DNA of 64,000 nucleotides from Ectocarpus siliculosus (taxonomy: Eukaryota > Sar > Phaeophyceae > Ectocarpales > Ectocarpaceae): NCBI GenBank assembly GCA_000310025.1, contig FN649747.1, forward strand, positions 1,753,802 through 1,817,801, given 5' to 3'. The position numbers and the translations under genes are program-made. This document shows positions 11,601 to 23,350 of the stretch, in pieces; the stretch's first letter is position 1, and each line of letters begins with the position of its first letter. The notes beneath the pieces were generated by a model, which had not been told where the DNA came from, made no database searches, and worked only from the letters and a program-made list of their open reading frames with translations.

Positions 11601-13972
11601 ACTTGATCGAAACGGATGGAAACTGGTGTTCTCCATGTCCGACCACGATCGTACCGCCCTATCCTGGCACATATCCGTTGCACGCAACTTACCCCCTATC
11701 CACGGGGCACTGACCTCACATCAATCGGTGGTGTATTTTTTTAGGGTTAGGGTGTATAGGGTTCAACCCAGAGTGAAAACGAATTATTAAGTGCTTCGTC
11801 TTGCGGTGTCAATCGTTTCTTTCGGAAAGGTTAAGTTCGCCTCTGATCCTGTGGGGTTGGGAAAGTCCTCCGTAGGGTGCACAAACGTCGAAGACTTGAT
11901 CCAGAAACTCTCTAACGTGCTACTCTCTGTGTAACATGTTTTGGCCAGGCCGTCCTGATCAAGAACCTGACAGATGCTGCATTGGGGTGAGTAGGGCGCA
12001 ACACGTGCAATGTTTGCGTGTCTCGGAAGAATTCAGCACTTGGTTGTTTGCAGTTCTTAGCATTAGCTGGGTTTTGTTTTCGACCTTTGGGCAGTCTGCC
12101 TCGCGAACGATTCCGAACCACATGTTCGGTCTTGCAACAAGGTTGCAGCTTTCACCTTATTATCTGTTGTGGCGGAGTCGAGGTTCGGATCTTGTCCAAG
12201 ACTCTCACTTCCTCCGTAAGATTCGGACGAAAGTGCATTTCGGGGGAAGTCTTTCACGAAATTTTGCGAATCTTGCGACGTACATCAAACCTAGGCCCTC
12301 CCAAAACAGGTAGGTGATGACAGCCGCAGCGTTTCTCGAAGATAACGGGTGGTTCGGAGTCGTTCGCGAAGCAGACTACCCACGAAAAAGACTATTTCGA
12401 AAATACATGTAGCTTTTCTTGTGAGAACCGGTGTTACTGCTCCATAGACTGAATTTGTTATGGTGAAGTTGTTTTTGCTGAAGGGATAAGTCTTGAGTAC
12501 GGTGTGCGTGATGATATGGCCTACCAGCAGTCTAGCCTATTGATTCGCCACGTGTTTGTTCGTCACAAGTAGTCGTCGCGTATCGATTCATCTGTCGGCA
12601 CGCATCACCCTCCCACTGCTTTCAACTCCTCGCAACAGTGCAATTTGCTGGTGGACCCTGGGGCATGGGTTTGCCTACGGCAAGGACGTTGGGGGCTTCA
12701 TCGGCACAGACAGTTTCGCTTTCAGCGGCAAGGCCACGTATCAAGACGATGGCCGGGGAGTAGAAATCGCGCATTGGTTTTTCCAGTGGGCTTTTGCCGG
12801 TGCGTATCTCCTTTCTCCTTCACCACGGCGCGCAGCGTATATTTAGTGTTGCTACAGGCGCAACAAATGTCATCCGGTAGCAACCGCCCCCGCACCAGCT
12901 GCACAAACTATCGCACCACCTACGTTGTTGCAAGAGGCCGCTACTCTCGCACGCCATTTGAAGTACGCCGCCCGTGCCATTGGGATCCTCCTTCTTCTCT
13001 TGTCGTTCTTCAGTGTTGTACCGCTGTTGGGTTCTTGTTGTGCGCCGTGAACTACCGCAACGGTCGTGTAAACGCCACATGCGTCGTGTTCCTCTTGACT
13101 CTATGTTGTTCCGTTGTCTGACACTGCTGTCATTGTCAACACCACCTTCGTTCGTTGCTGCGTATCACATTTGCAGCGACGGCGGCAACCGTGGTGTCGG
13201 GGGCGGTTGCAGAACGGATAAAAATCGCCGCCTACGTCCAGCTCTCCGTCCTGGTCACCTTCTTGATATACCCTGTGGTGAGAACGCGGGGTAGCAGATC
13301 TCTGTTTCAGTCTCCCTCCTCACTGGCCCGAATCTATCTGTGACTTGATTCATGTACCCTCACAGGGCCTGAAGGAGGTAAGGTGTGTCAAGACGTGCCA
13401 ATGCCGTACTGCTGTGGCCGTATACGTCAAGTGACTCGGGGGTGGCCGGCCGGGGGTGCGGTATTGCATTCCTGCCTGCACACACGGCTTTCGTTCACGG
13501 TTCGAGCGCGGAAACACAAATTTAATTCGCTCCCACACTGAAGAAAAATATCGCTCTACTTCTGTTGCATCGCCCAAGCAAAAGCGTTCTTCACACGAGG
13601 TTTGGAGCTGCAAGTCATTATTCATTCCGTGAACGTTTGTTGTCCACCTACAATCTTGTTAGGTCGTGCACTGGGCTTGGAGCGAAGGAGGCTGGGCGAG
13701 CCCTCACCGCTGCGAAGACACCACGACCGCAGCTGACTACCAGCTGTGCAGGGAGGAGTCTCGAGCGCTACTGCTGGGTTGCGGGGCTACAGACTTTGCC
13801 GGGGCCGGGGTTGTTCACATGACGGGAGGTGCGTGATTTTTAAGTAGCAGTGATTTCGTTCGTGACGTGGTGTCATTTCAGTCTCCTTGGGGAGGTTGGC
13901 GTATTTTGCTACGCTACGAGTTTTTCTCTCTGTCTTGCTTGCTCCGTGTGCGTACTGTAGGAGCTTTTATTT
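8697..13972 (+). CDS. Ammonium transporter (Amt family), N-terminal half, truncated by assembly gap
   Basis: Six exons join in phase: 8697-8817, 9633-9691, 11949-11986, 12639-12799, 13177-13277, 13663-13828 (about 215 aa). Family landmarks appear in order: [17 protein letters not shown] (TM1), [70 protein letters not shown], and the Amt signature [13 protein letters not shown] with the first His of the conduction pair. Amt proteins move ammonium across the plasma membrane and have about 11 helices over 450-500 aa, so roughly half is missing. A further exon may start at 13961 (acceptor CTGTAG, reading G-A-F-I) just before the N gap at 13973. The ATG is chosen because the short acidic leader precedes TM1 directly. 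Intron 2 is long (2.26 kb) and carries an inverted repeat. Confidence 0.93.
10124..10142. repeat. Short interstitial GGGTTA run
   Basis: About three GGGTTA units (TTAGGG-type) followed by degenerate copies to about 10165, inside Amt intron 2. Similar telomere-like runs occur at 11742-11762, 18240-18330, 27798-27825 and 62040-62075. Confidence 0.7.
10996..11500. repeat. Large inverted repeat (foldback) in Amt intron 2
   Basis: The segment at about 10996-11205 is repeated in reverse complement at about 11287-11500. The best-matching part is ATCGCCACGAAACC, then AAGGCTG, ACGCACCACA and CTGTAGGCTTC at 11113-11160, mirrored at 11334-11382. The arms are roughly 200 bp, diverged, around an 80-bp centre. 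This could be an old foldback transposon or an inverted duplication. Confidence 0.75.
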
Positions 13973-14072
13973 NNNNNNNNNNNNNNNNNNNNNNNNNNNN
14001 NNNNNNNNNNNNNNNNNNNNNNNNNNNNNNNNNNNNNNNNNNNNNNNNNNNNNNNNNNNNNNNNNNNNNNNN
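13973..14072. other. Assembly gap (exactly 100 N)
   Basis: A run of exactly 100 N, the usual placeholder for a gap of unknown size. The C-terminal half of the ammonium transporter and the FAD-binding N-terminus of the next flavoprotein are both missing around it, so the real gap is probably several kb. Confidence 0.95.
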
Positions 14073-14308
14073 TAGGATGTGCTGTGGGGGTTCTTCACTA
14101 AGCCTGGAGTGCCACATAGATAGCGCTCCTTCTGTTCGAGGGTGCCACAGGAAGCGCTTTCGGGGCTTCCTGCGAACGTTCTCGCCATTGGCTATTGTAG
14201 CTGTATGTTGTCGTCGTCTTCGATGGTACGTTGGGCAAGGTCTCGAGCCTGCCTGCGCCCCCGCGTACGCCGACTGGCTGGAAAGCAAGTTCTATCTCTA
14301 CCAACGCT

Positions 14309-14500
14309 TTTTCTTGGACACGTGAGACGGAAGACAATGCTCCGTGTGCCATGGGTGGCACACCGCCCAGCGCTCTTTGTACGATACCTCAACCCCCCAA
14401 GCGTCCTGTTGACCTTTTATTTTTTAGAGTCAAGTGTACGTGAGACGGAAAAAGACAATTTTCCGCGCGTCGTGGGTGGCACACTGCCCCGAACCCCTGT
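14309..14500. repeat. Imperfect tandem repeat with donor-like ACGTGAGACGG
   Basis: The block starting ACGTGAGACGGAAGACAAT at 14319 (including GGGTGGCACACCGCCC) recurs at 14439 (ACGTGAGACGGAAAAAGACAAT, GGGTGGCACACTGCCC), a spacing of about 120 bp. Both copies start with a consensus splice donor. An open stretch at about 14219-14318 ends at the first donor in phase 2, as the next exon requires, but it has no resemblance to the flavoprotein family. Confidence 0.6.
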
Positions 14501-14579
14501 ACATCATATCAACGCCGATCGTCGTCCGATTGACCGATTACCGTTTGTTTTCGTGTTCTTTTCCGACTTGCGCATGCAG

Positions 14580-17500
14580 AGTGGAGGTGGAAGGAGCCGT
14601 CACGGTGAACTTCGGCAAGGTCATGGAGCGCCTTCGCAAGCTGAGGGCGGGCATCTCCCATCACGACAGCGCCAAGCGCTTCACGAGCCTGGGCATCGAC
14701 GTCTACATCGGGCACGGAGAGTTCTCCTCACCCAACACCGTCCAGGTGTGTGTGTGTGTGTGTATGTGTATGAAGTACTGCTGTACTGCTGTACAACTCG
14801 AAAGTCTGTATTACAGATTTGTAAGCTGTTCTTTTTGGTTTGGTTCGTTGGGGTTATCGAAAGTTTGTATGCAGAATTGTAATTTTTTCTTTTTTGGTCC
14901 GTTTGATTCGTTTGATGTTCGCCGGGCTCTTTGAGTCGAGAACATGTCAGCTGTTGAGTTTAGGACTGTCACACCGACACCGCAGTCAGCTGTGAGTTGG
15001 CCTTGCTCCTTCATGTTTTTTTTTTTTTTTGCATCTTGCATCTCATCCCTTCCATGACTCCGGAGGGAAGGATCACTCGTATGTTGTACTGTGTACGATT
15101 ACGACGTGATGGGCGGTGAGAAGAAGAGCGGCTGTCTGTGCGTTGCAAGTAGCAGTCGTCCACGATGGTGGAACTCTGTGGCACGAGGCGAAAGAAAGTA
15201 CGGTCACACGCCGCGACAACCCTGGATAGTCACACGCCGCAACAACTCTGTATAGATGGATGGCGTTTCTCGTTCACCCGACGAACCAAGCCCTCTCCTC
15301 GGGTAGGTAAGCATTCAGCACGCAAGCGCGTGCCGGGACGCCCAATCCTCGCTGTGCAATCTCTTCGTTCTTTTTTTTTGTCATGTTTTACGGCGTCCAA
15401 CGCGGCTCTCCCCCCCCTGTGAGACGATCCGAGACGACGCGGTGGCGGCACCAAGAAGGTTCTCTTGCTCGACACCGCAGACAACCCCCCGCCCCGCTGT
15501 TTCTTTGGGCGACGGACACTCAGTATTTTACGATACCGGGATTATGGGTGTTCCCACATGATGTTGTCTTCACACCGGTATAGATATTATAAAAACGGAT
15601 TTGCTGAGCTTTTTGACATGTGTACAACCTCCTTCCTCTGACATTTTGCTGCTGTTTCCCTCTTTCCCCCCCCCTCCCTCCCTCCATCTTTTTTTTTTTG
15701 TTCTTCTTCTCGTGCTTCTTCCAGGTGAACGGCAAGACCCTCAAGTTCAAGTCCGCCGTCGTTGCCACTGGAGGTTCGGCCGCCCTGCCGCCTATCCCGG
15801 GTCTCAAGGAAGCCCCATACCTCACGAACGCCTCTGTCTTCAACCTCACCGCCCTACCCAGAAGGCTGGTGAGTCTACCGATTCCCCACGCTCGCCTTTT
15901 TTTTTTGCTCGCTTGTACGTTGTTACAAGAGGTCCAGTCCAGTCCGCGCTCGAGGAAAATCTATGAAAATGTATAATACATCAACGTACAGTAGTTTTTT
16001 TGTTTTTTTTTCCCCAGTAGTCGTGTGTGTGGTGTTGATAATCTTCTTCGACCGGCAATTTCCCGTAAGAACAACGTGTCGAAAATATACCCGTGGATAT
16101 GGAACTGGTGTCGACGGTTTTGCTCTCTCCTCACCCCGTGAGTTTTTTTTTTTGTGTTATGTGTCTAATTTATGCTTCCCCTGGGGAAGCTACAGGGTAC
16201 ACGGCATGGCAGGCTTTTGTTGCCTCCTAGTTGTGTACGGCCGCTTCTCGGTTTCCGCGTTCTTCGTGTCTAGTGCTTGTTGGCTGTGGAGGCTTGTCGG
16301 ATGCAGACACTGTGTGTTTTCCGTTGTATTGGTTGCATTTTTTTTTTTTTACGTGTCCGACTGATGATGCCGACCACGACAACGAAGCTAACTCTTGAGA
16401 GCGTCCCCCATACATGTACGGCGATGGATGTGCTTGACCACAGGTGGTGATCGGAGGAGGACCCATCGGTCTCGAGCTGGCCCAGGCGATGCAGCGCTTC
16501 GGGTCGGAGGTCACCGTGCTCATCCGCTCCGGAGCTATCATGCCCAAGGTGCGTGACTGCTGTAGGCGAGACGGTTTTGGTGGTGTGTGTCTTCCCCCCC
16601 CAAGCTTTGGCGTTGGCGATGTCGGCCGAAAAATATCGGAGACGTGATGGCAGGGCATTCTCAACGCCGCTTAGACCCGCGTTGTGTTATCGTTCGTACC
16701 GCGATTGTGCGCGGTGCCGAGACCGGCCTGCCTCTGCCCATTGCGAGACGCGCTGAGACAGTGAAGACGGTCGGTTGCACATATCTATATCTCTGCGGGT
16801 GGCGTGTATCCCTCCCCTCTTTAACTGGCTTTTTTTTGCTTTCTTGTTCTGACTATCTTTTCTCGAGGTATTGCAGTCGCCATCTACATGTCAAGAGTTT
16901 TGATTCTATTCATACCTCTCTTGTTTTGTTTTTTTTAGTAGCGGCGACGAAGGCGTGTATCTCGGCGTTCGTTGCCATCCAGAATTGTAATGTAATCACA
17001 GCAGTAGCAGTACCACCGTCTTACTGGTATCGATACCGTCCTTTTCGTTCTTTCGTACCACCCTATTGTTGCCGTGTCCCCACCCCAACTTCCTCTCTGA
17101 ACGATCCCTATCCCCACCCACCATGCTCTGTTCTGTTCCCTCCTGTGTCCGTTTCGTGAATTAATTGTGAATTCACCCAGGAGGATGACGACGCCAGGGC
17201 TATCGTCCTAGAGTCCCTCCTTAAGGACGGCCTGAACCTCCAGTTCCACCTCAAGTTCCTCCGCGTGGAGCACGAGGATCCCAAGGAGGAGGGAGACTTC
17301 CCCCTCATCAAGATCTTCGTCGAGCAGGACGGCCAGGAGAAGGTCAGTAAGGATCTTGGTATTTACAACAGGACGGCCAGGAGAAGGTCGGTGAAGATCT
17401 TGGTATTTACAACAGGACGGCCAGGAGAAGGTCGGTAAAGATCTTGGTACTTACATTACATCCTCAAAAGAAAGACTATTACCCATTCGAGAGACAATAC

Positions 17501-17995
17501 CGCAGTCGGGGGGTTGTAACTGCTGCTCGCTTCATTTCGTGCTACGTAAAACCTTCTGGTTTTTCATGCCGGTTGTCGCGTAGTGTTTTTTTGCGCTGAC
17601 TATATACTGCTGCTGCTGCATCTTGTTGGTCGCGTGTTGCGACCGCCTGACTGGCTTCGCACGGCCCCGGCACCGCTCGCTGTTGATCATCTTGAAAGCG
17701 GGTTTCCGTACCACTGTTTTCACTTGGGTCGCGAATTTGCACCGACGGCAACGAATCGTAGTCTACTTCGGCCACCACCTTTATGATCAAACCACCCAAG
17801 AAACTTTCGTCTGAAACGGCTCTTCCTCCTGCCGGTCGTCGTCGGCTCTACGTACGCGACTTATGCCGTCTGGTTCTGACTAATAAGAACATCAACTCTC
17901 TCCCTTGCGAGGTCGTTGTTGTCGTTCGTCCCATGGTATTTTTTCGTTGTTGCGTGCTCGATGGTTCAGGTGTTGGCGCGCTAAGCCCTACTAAA

Positions 17996-18033
<38 letters not shown>

Positions 18034-18679
18034 GCCCGTTGTCGTTGTTGTCGTTCGTCCTATGGCATATACATCCGTGCGTGCTCGATGGCCCAGGTGT
18101 TCGAGTGCGAAGCCCTCCTGGTGGCCACCGGGCGGAAGCCCAACGTGAGCAACGTGGGCCTGGAGAAGGCGGGGGTGGAGTTCAACCCCAAGGACGGCGT
18201 CAAGGTCAACGACCAGCTGCAGACCACCAACAAGGTACCAGTCAGGGCTAGTGCTAGGGCTAGGGTTAGGGTTAGGGTTAGGGCTAGTGCTAGGGCTAGG
18301 GTTGGGGTTAGGGTTAGGGTTAGGGTACAGGGCGGAATGTGTGTGGTGGATGCCGCTCTCTCTGGTTGTCCTCGTCTCGACGTTGTTGTTTGGAGGTGTG
18401 ATACAGGGCATGTAATAGCGGTGTTGCTCTCGTTCCGTTTCTACTCCGTGGTTGCAGACGTGCATGCTGCTGTAAGGCTGCTCTCGGATGTCCACTGCTG
18501 TAGCATGAAGAGGTCGTTTTGGGAAAAATCAAGGCCTTGTGGATCGGGTTCAGGGATCCTGCCGGAGCGAAACGAGAGCTCAAGAGATCCGCTCCCGGAC
18601 CTGCTCGCAGGCGACCCGATCATCTAACCTTGCCACAAAACCTCGATCTGCTATGTCCGTGCTTCCTCCCTCTTGTGTG

Positions 18680-18766
<87 letters not shown>

Positions 18767-19130
18767 CTCTCATTCTGTCTTTCTCTCTCCCTCTGTCCGT
18801 GACGACCATTTGGTGCCGATGGAACCCTCGTCAGTCTATCTACGCCGTCGGGGACTGCTGCACGAAGTTCCAGTTCACTCACGCCGCGGACTTCATGGCA
18901 AGGATCGTCATCAGGAACGCGCTCTTCTTTGGTGAGCGTTTCAATGCAATGGAGAATCGAGAACGCATCTCACGCAATGTGGATGGATACAGCAGTATGC
19001 TTGGTATACTACACCCTGTAGAAGCCGAAATCAAACCTAATGGATTGATTGATTTCGGCTTCTACAACCCACGAAAAATTGTTGCGAATTGCCAGCATTT
19101 CGCAGAACGCGATCCATTGCTGAGTAAACG

Positions 19131-19164
<34 letters not shown>

Positions 19165-20980
19165 CCCCCATGCTGCCCCCTCACGGGGTCCCAGTTCATG
19201 GCAGATAGACGTGTTTTGTGTTTTCAACCGCACTAAGACTGACGTCTTTTCATTGGTCAGCCGGTTAGCGCGGTCGATGCTAATAATAAAAAAAAACACA
19301 CACACACACGCCCGCCCGCCCGCCCTCGCGCTCCCCGACGCCCCCGGTCTGGCTTCAATTCAACTCTACCGCAGGCAAGGCGAAGTTCAGCGACCTCCTG
19401 ATCCCATGGGCCACCTTTACCGAGCCGGAGGTGGCCCACGTTGGGCTGTACCCTCGCGACATGGAGGCGCAGAAAATCGCTTACGACACGTACACCAAGC
19501 AGGTGAGACGAACGCGTTTTTTTTTTTTCGTGAGTGTTCGGTCCTCTGGCCTTTGCTGGCTACTAGGCGCACTACGCGCCAAGCACTGAGTGCAGGCACG
19601 AAGCAGGTTTCTCCAGGCGGTGTTAGCTCTTGCCTTTGCTGGTTATCAGGCGCATACCCCGCCTATCATTTCTTCAGTGACTGTTTGCTGTGTGCCCGCA
19701 GGCACCGTTGCCGTTAGTGGTGGTGTCGGCAGCGTTATCATAGACATGGCAATGATGACGGCGTTTTACCAAGAGAGGGGGATGGGGGGTGATCGTGTCA
19801 CCCGCTGTTGACCGTATACGATGCCAACGCGCTTCCTCAACCAGTTAACGCACGTTCATGACACCTGCTATTGACCATGTACGACGCCAACGCTGCCTCA
19901 ACCTGTGTAGTCTAACGGAAGTTTTTTTTTCTTCTTTTTCTTGTCCAGTTCGACGCCAACGCTGCTTCAACCTGTGTAGTCTAACGGACGTTTTTTTTTT
20001 TTTTGACCAGTTCGACGACAACGACCGCGCTATCCTGGAGGGCGAGACGGAAGGTTTCGTGAAGATCCACGTGAGGCGTGGCACCGACCGCATCATCGGG
20101 GCAACCATCGTCGGGGCCGGTGCCGGCGACATGATCAGGTGCGTTTTTTGGCGACGTCGACGTCGTTGTTGGTCGTTGTTCCCCAAGAAGGATTTTTTTG
20201 CTTGCTGAGAACGCAACTCGAGATATATATCCGTCTTGCACGGGCGCTGTACTGGTTGTAAAACAGGAAAATCGCGCGCATATTGAAGCGTATCTCAAGG
20301 ATAGGCGAACACGGGGTCGGATTATATATAGAGAGCCAAGGTTACCACCTGCCGCCTGAAAGCGATGGACGTTTTCGTTACGTGAATTTTTGGAGGGGGG
20401 AACTGACCGACAAAACACCCGCGGGTACATGTGCATATGGCAACCGGACGCTATCTCGTCTTACGATTAAGATTACACAAAGGATTATAAAGAGCGAGAC
20501 GTGTGAATACTCGAGGAAACCGCGCCAACGAAAACAGGCACCGTTTGGCCGGCAAGCGGCTTTACTCACCTTGACACGTCAAGTCAATACTTGTCAACAT
20601 GTTTCGATCGTTTGTTGCACAGCAGGCGTTGCTTCGTAGCAGGGAGTCTCGCCACGAACAGCTATAGACAAGGATGGCCACAAATACTTGTCGTGACCTC
20701 ACCCAGAACCCGTTTTTTCGTGGAAAAAAACACTGACGTGCAACAACGCCTTTTCCCCCTGCATATATATCATGGACGGCCTTCGCTCCAACCCCCTCCC
20801 GCCAGCGAGGTGTCCGTGGCGATGCAGTCGAAGGTGGGCCTCGGCAGCTTGGCGGGCGTGATCCACCCTTACCCCACCAGAGCCGAGTCCATCCGCCAGG
20901 CCGGCGACCTGTACAACAAGACCAAGCTCACGCCGGCGGTGCGCTCGTTGTTCCGCAACCTCATGGCCATCAAGCGCTAA
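14580..20980 (+). CDS. Mercuric-reductase-like FAD/NAD(P)H disulfide oxidoreductase, 5' end missing
   Basis: Nine exons are in phase to a stop: 14580-14745, 15725-15868, 16444-16548, 17181-17342, 18097-18234, 18835-18931, 19375-19502, 20011-20138, 20806-20980 (about 413 aa). The order matches class I pyridine nucleotide-disulfide oxidoreductases: VTVNFGKVMERLRKLRAGIS, AVVATGG, the NAD(P)H Rossmann motif VVIGGGPIGLELAQA, LLVATGRKPN, the FAD motif SIYAVGDC, FTEPEVAHVGL, and the dimerisation-domain active-site base IHPYPTRAES. The redox CxxxxC and first GxGxxG lie upstream and are lost at the N gap. The C-terminus (LFRNLMAIKR) lacks the paired cysteines of true mercuric reductases, so mercury reduction is unlikely. 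A MerA-like enzyme of the cyanobacterial/plastid type is more probable. Dihydrolipoamide dehydrogenase is the alternative. Confidence 0.9.
17328..17455 (+). repeat. 44-bp tandem repeat (three copies) spanning a splice donor
   Basis: Units start at 17328, 17372 and 17416, each beginning GACGGCCAGGAGAAGGTC and continuing to GGTATTTACAACAG. The first unit contains the real exon end and donor (GAGAAG|GTCAGT at 17343). The other two carry near-identical decoy donors. Confidence 0.9.
18000..18030. repeat. (CT)n microsatellite
   Basis: A pure CT run of about 31 bp in the intron before the exon at 18097. Confidence 0.95.
18240..18330 (+). repeat. Interstitial telomere-like GGGTTA/GGGCTA array
   Basis: About 14 degenerate TTAGGG-type units (AGGGTTAGGG, AGGGCTAGTGCT) start six bases after the splice donor at 18235. 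The array is internal to a gene, so this is not a chromosome end. Confidence 0.85.
18682..18762. repeat. (CT)n microsatellite
   Basis: About 80 bp of CT repeat with two CTAT interruptions, near the 3' end of the intron before the exon at 18835. It may double as a polypyrimidine tract. Confidence 0.95.
19131..19161. repeat. (CA)n microsatellite
   Basis: About 15 CA units in an intron of the flavoprotein gene. A second short run occurs at 19292-19309. Confidence 0.95.
19808..20022 (+). repeat. Tandem duplications copying an intron-exon junction
   Basis: Copies at about 19882-19930 and 19950-20004 share CGACGCCAACGCTGC, CTCAACCTGTGTAGTCTAACGGA and a T-run. A degenerate earlier copy starts near 19808. 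Each repeat imitates the real exon start TTCGACGACAACG at 20011. The second even has its own acceptor, TGTCCAG|TTCGACGCCAACG at 19948. Confidence 0.85.
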
Positions 20981-23350
20981 AACAAAACGAGCGACAGACA
21001 TCCTTGAAGGAGGCGGGCGATACCGAGTCGGGATTGTTTTTCGCTTGCTGAGTATTTTTCGACGAGAGAGAGAGAGAGATAGAAGGGAGGTCGTCGGTGT
21101 GGTTTGTCGTTACATGGGCTTGCTTGCATGCTGTTGTGTAGCCCTTGCGAGGAGGCGCGATGACCGAGTTGGGGTCGTTTTCTAGCTGGGTTCAGTAGTT
21201 TTTGACGATAAGAGAGAAGAAGGAAGTCGTCGCTGTTGTTTGCCTTGCTTGCTATTGTGTAGCCCGCGTGATCCTGCAGTTGGCGCGTTTCCGTGTTTCG
21301 CGTGCTTTTATTTTGATGCTTTCTACAGTATCTTGACACTCCTTGTCGAACCACCGAGTTGTTTCAGCAAGCGTGCTTTGCTTGGCAAATAATCTTATCT
21401 GGTTCGCCAGGGTTCTGTCCCCTGTGAATTGAGCATGTGCATCCTCTAGGTATTGTACCGGAGTATACGGAGGCGTGATTTACATCACGGCGAACGATAT
21501 TTAGACCGGCTGGTATACGTTGGTACGCGTTGCTTGCATGGGGTCCGTGTAGAACTCGCCACCTCGATCGGGACTACGCGAGATCGTCTTGGTCCATGAC
21601 CAACGTAATTGCTTTTTGTGAATTTGCGTGCCCTTGTTGCCTGTGCCTGGGTCACGGCGATCGCGTGTCGTACCTAGTTGTTGTGGTGTGAGCTTGCCGT
21701 GATTTGGATATTCAAGCATAAGCATGTACCGTACTGTAGACAGACCTCGTTCGGGTGTCACACAGATTTGACGAACCGGGGAGTAGAGGCGTTTTTTCCT
21801 TCTTTTTTTCATTTGTTTTTAAGAGCACACGAGCGTGAGCACCCAACGGTAGTGTGGGAAAGCGTTTGCGTTGTTGTTCTTTTTTTCTCGTTTGCTTTGC
21901 AGCTGCTGGGTAGAATGGGTCTTGATGTTTAGGGCACATTCCGGTCGAAGCCGTTTGTCGAGGTTGCGATTTGTCAATGGCATCACAGTATGCCCACAGT
22001 ATGCTCACACGTTAAACCTGAGAACCGGGCGATTCAGACATTTCCTCCTCGTTCTCATCTCGGTGGGATGCACCACCCCGAAGGACAGGAAGGGCGCAAT
22101 GAGACCATCTTGGTAGTCTCGTGCACCTATCGCCCCAACGACACGTGTTTAGCACGTACGTTGCCTTTCTGTCTACCGCGAAGGAGAGTGAGTCCGAAAG
22201 AGGGAACGGATACATTCATCCCGTATGTACACAAACCGTTCAATCATCATCCCCCCCGTGATGAACCTTTCGGTAGTAAGCGTTGACTTATGATCAACGT
22301 ACACAAACTCGACATCATCAGGAGACCCTGCGTGAACGCCGAAGTAATGTGATGTTGAATGGCGGTTCGATTTCAACTACCGGGAAGCCCACGGGTGACC
22401 ATGAACTGCTTTTGCTACAGAAAAATCAGCGAGACTTGTTGCCAACATATGAATGCGCACATAGCAGCGGCATGCTCGTGTGGCTTGGGTGTCGAGGAAG
22501 AGCTGCTTTCCGAGCTGCCCCCCGGAAGCACGAGGGGGGCAAAAGGGCACACAAAGCGTCGTCCGTAACTTTTCCCAACATCGCTTGAGTGCCGCAGGGG
22601 TAGTGCTTGCGTCGATGGTAGCCAAAACTCTTTCAGGTCGTGTGGTGTCAAAGGTGTCGGACGTGGATGACTACAAGAAAGAACGCACATGAGGCAGACT
22701 ATAAATACCCATCCTCTAACCAGGAGGCACTTGTCCTGCAAATCTCGCGGTGGCGGGCAATTCTCGTTTCTAACGCATTTTTCTATGCCCCCCCCCCAGT
22801 CAAGCCCATTCCTTCTGTGTACTGACTGCGGTCGTTCCTTGAAGGGGTGAACGGCGAAACCTCGGCACCATGGTCATACGCCCAACGGACTTCGTCGAAA
22901 CGGATGTACACGCGGTGCACCACCAAAACATTGGTCGAACCGCTTGATCGCTGTTCCCGACGTCTCTCTACTAGAGACATCAGCATATGGTTACGGTGGC
23001 GAAAACAACCCATCCATCTACCCCCTCCGTGAGGACCGATAACTATCTGTACAGACCGCCAAATGATTTCCCGTCCGCGGCAAACAAGAAAAAAAATCTA
23101 TAAGCCTGACTGCTGAGTTAAACAAAATAAAACCAAACCCAAATGAAGCACCAGGACCAGCCTTGAACGTCGCACTTTACTTTGGGCTTTTTTTTACGTT
23201 ATCACCGCAGGATGGCTGCTTCGGTCGAGCCTTGTGTGATTCTACAGACAGGGTGGCTTGAGACTACGGCCTGCAGGCAGGCCCCTTTGAGCTTGGGTCC
23301 AAGTGAAGACCGTACGCCCTCCCCAGATACTATATCCCTGCATTCTATTC
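20981..23350. other. Convergent intergenic region with a duplicated 3' flank
   Basis: No gene is recognised between the stop codons of the flavoprotein (+) and the Tic22-like gene (-). Just after the flavoprotein stop, a block of roughly 130 bp is imperfectly duplicated. Landmarks include TTTTCGCTTGCTGAGTATTTTTCGACGAGAGAGAG near 21039 versus TTTTCTAGCTGGGTTCAGTAGTTTTTGACGATAAGAGAG near 21178, and TTGTGTAGCCC at about 21133 and 21254. The remainder has short spurious open frames only. Confidence 0.6.

Noticed and set aside
13867-14325. Open frames across the 100-N gap
   Set aside because: Artificial continuity through N; no family match on either side.
18519-18935. Ser/Leu-rich open frames
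   Set aside because: Produced by the (CT)n microsatellite. The same applies at 23202-23835, 26413-26922, 47529-48236 and 55585-56360.
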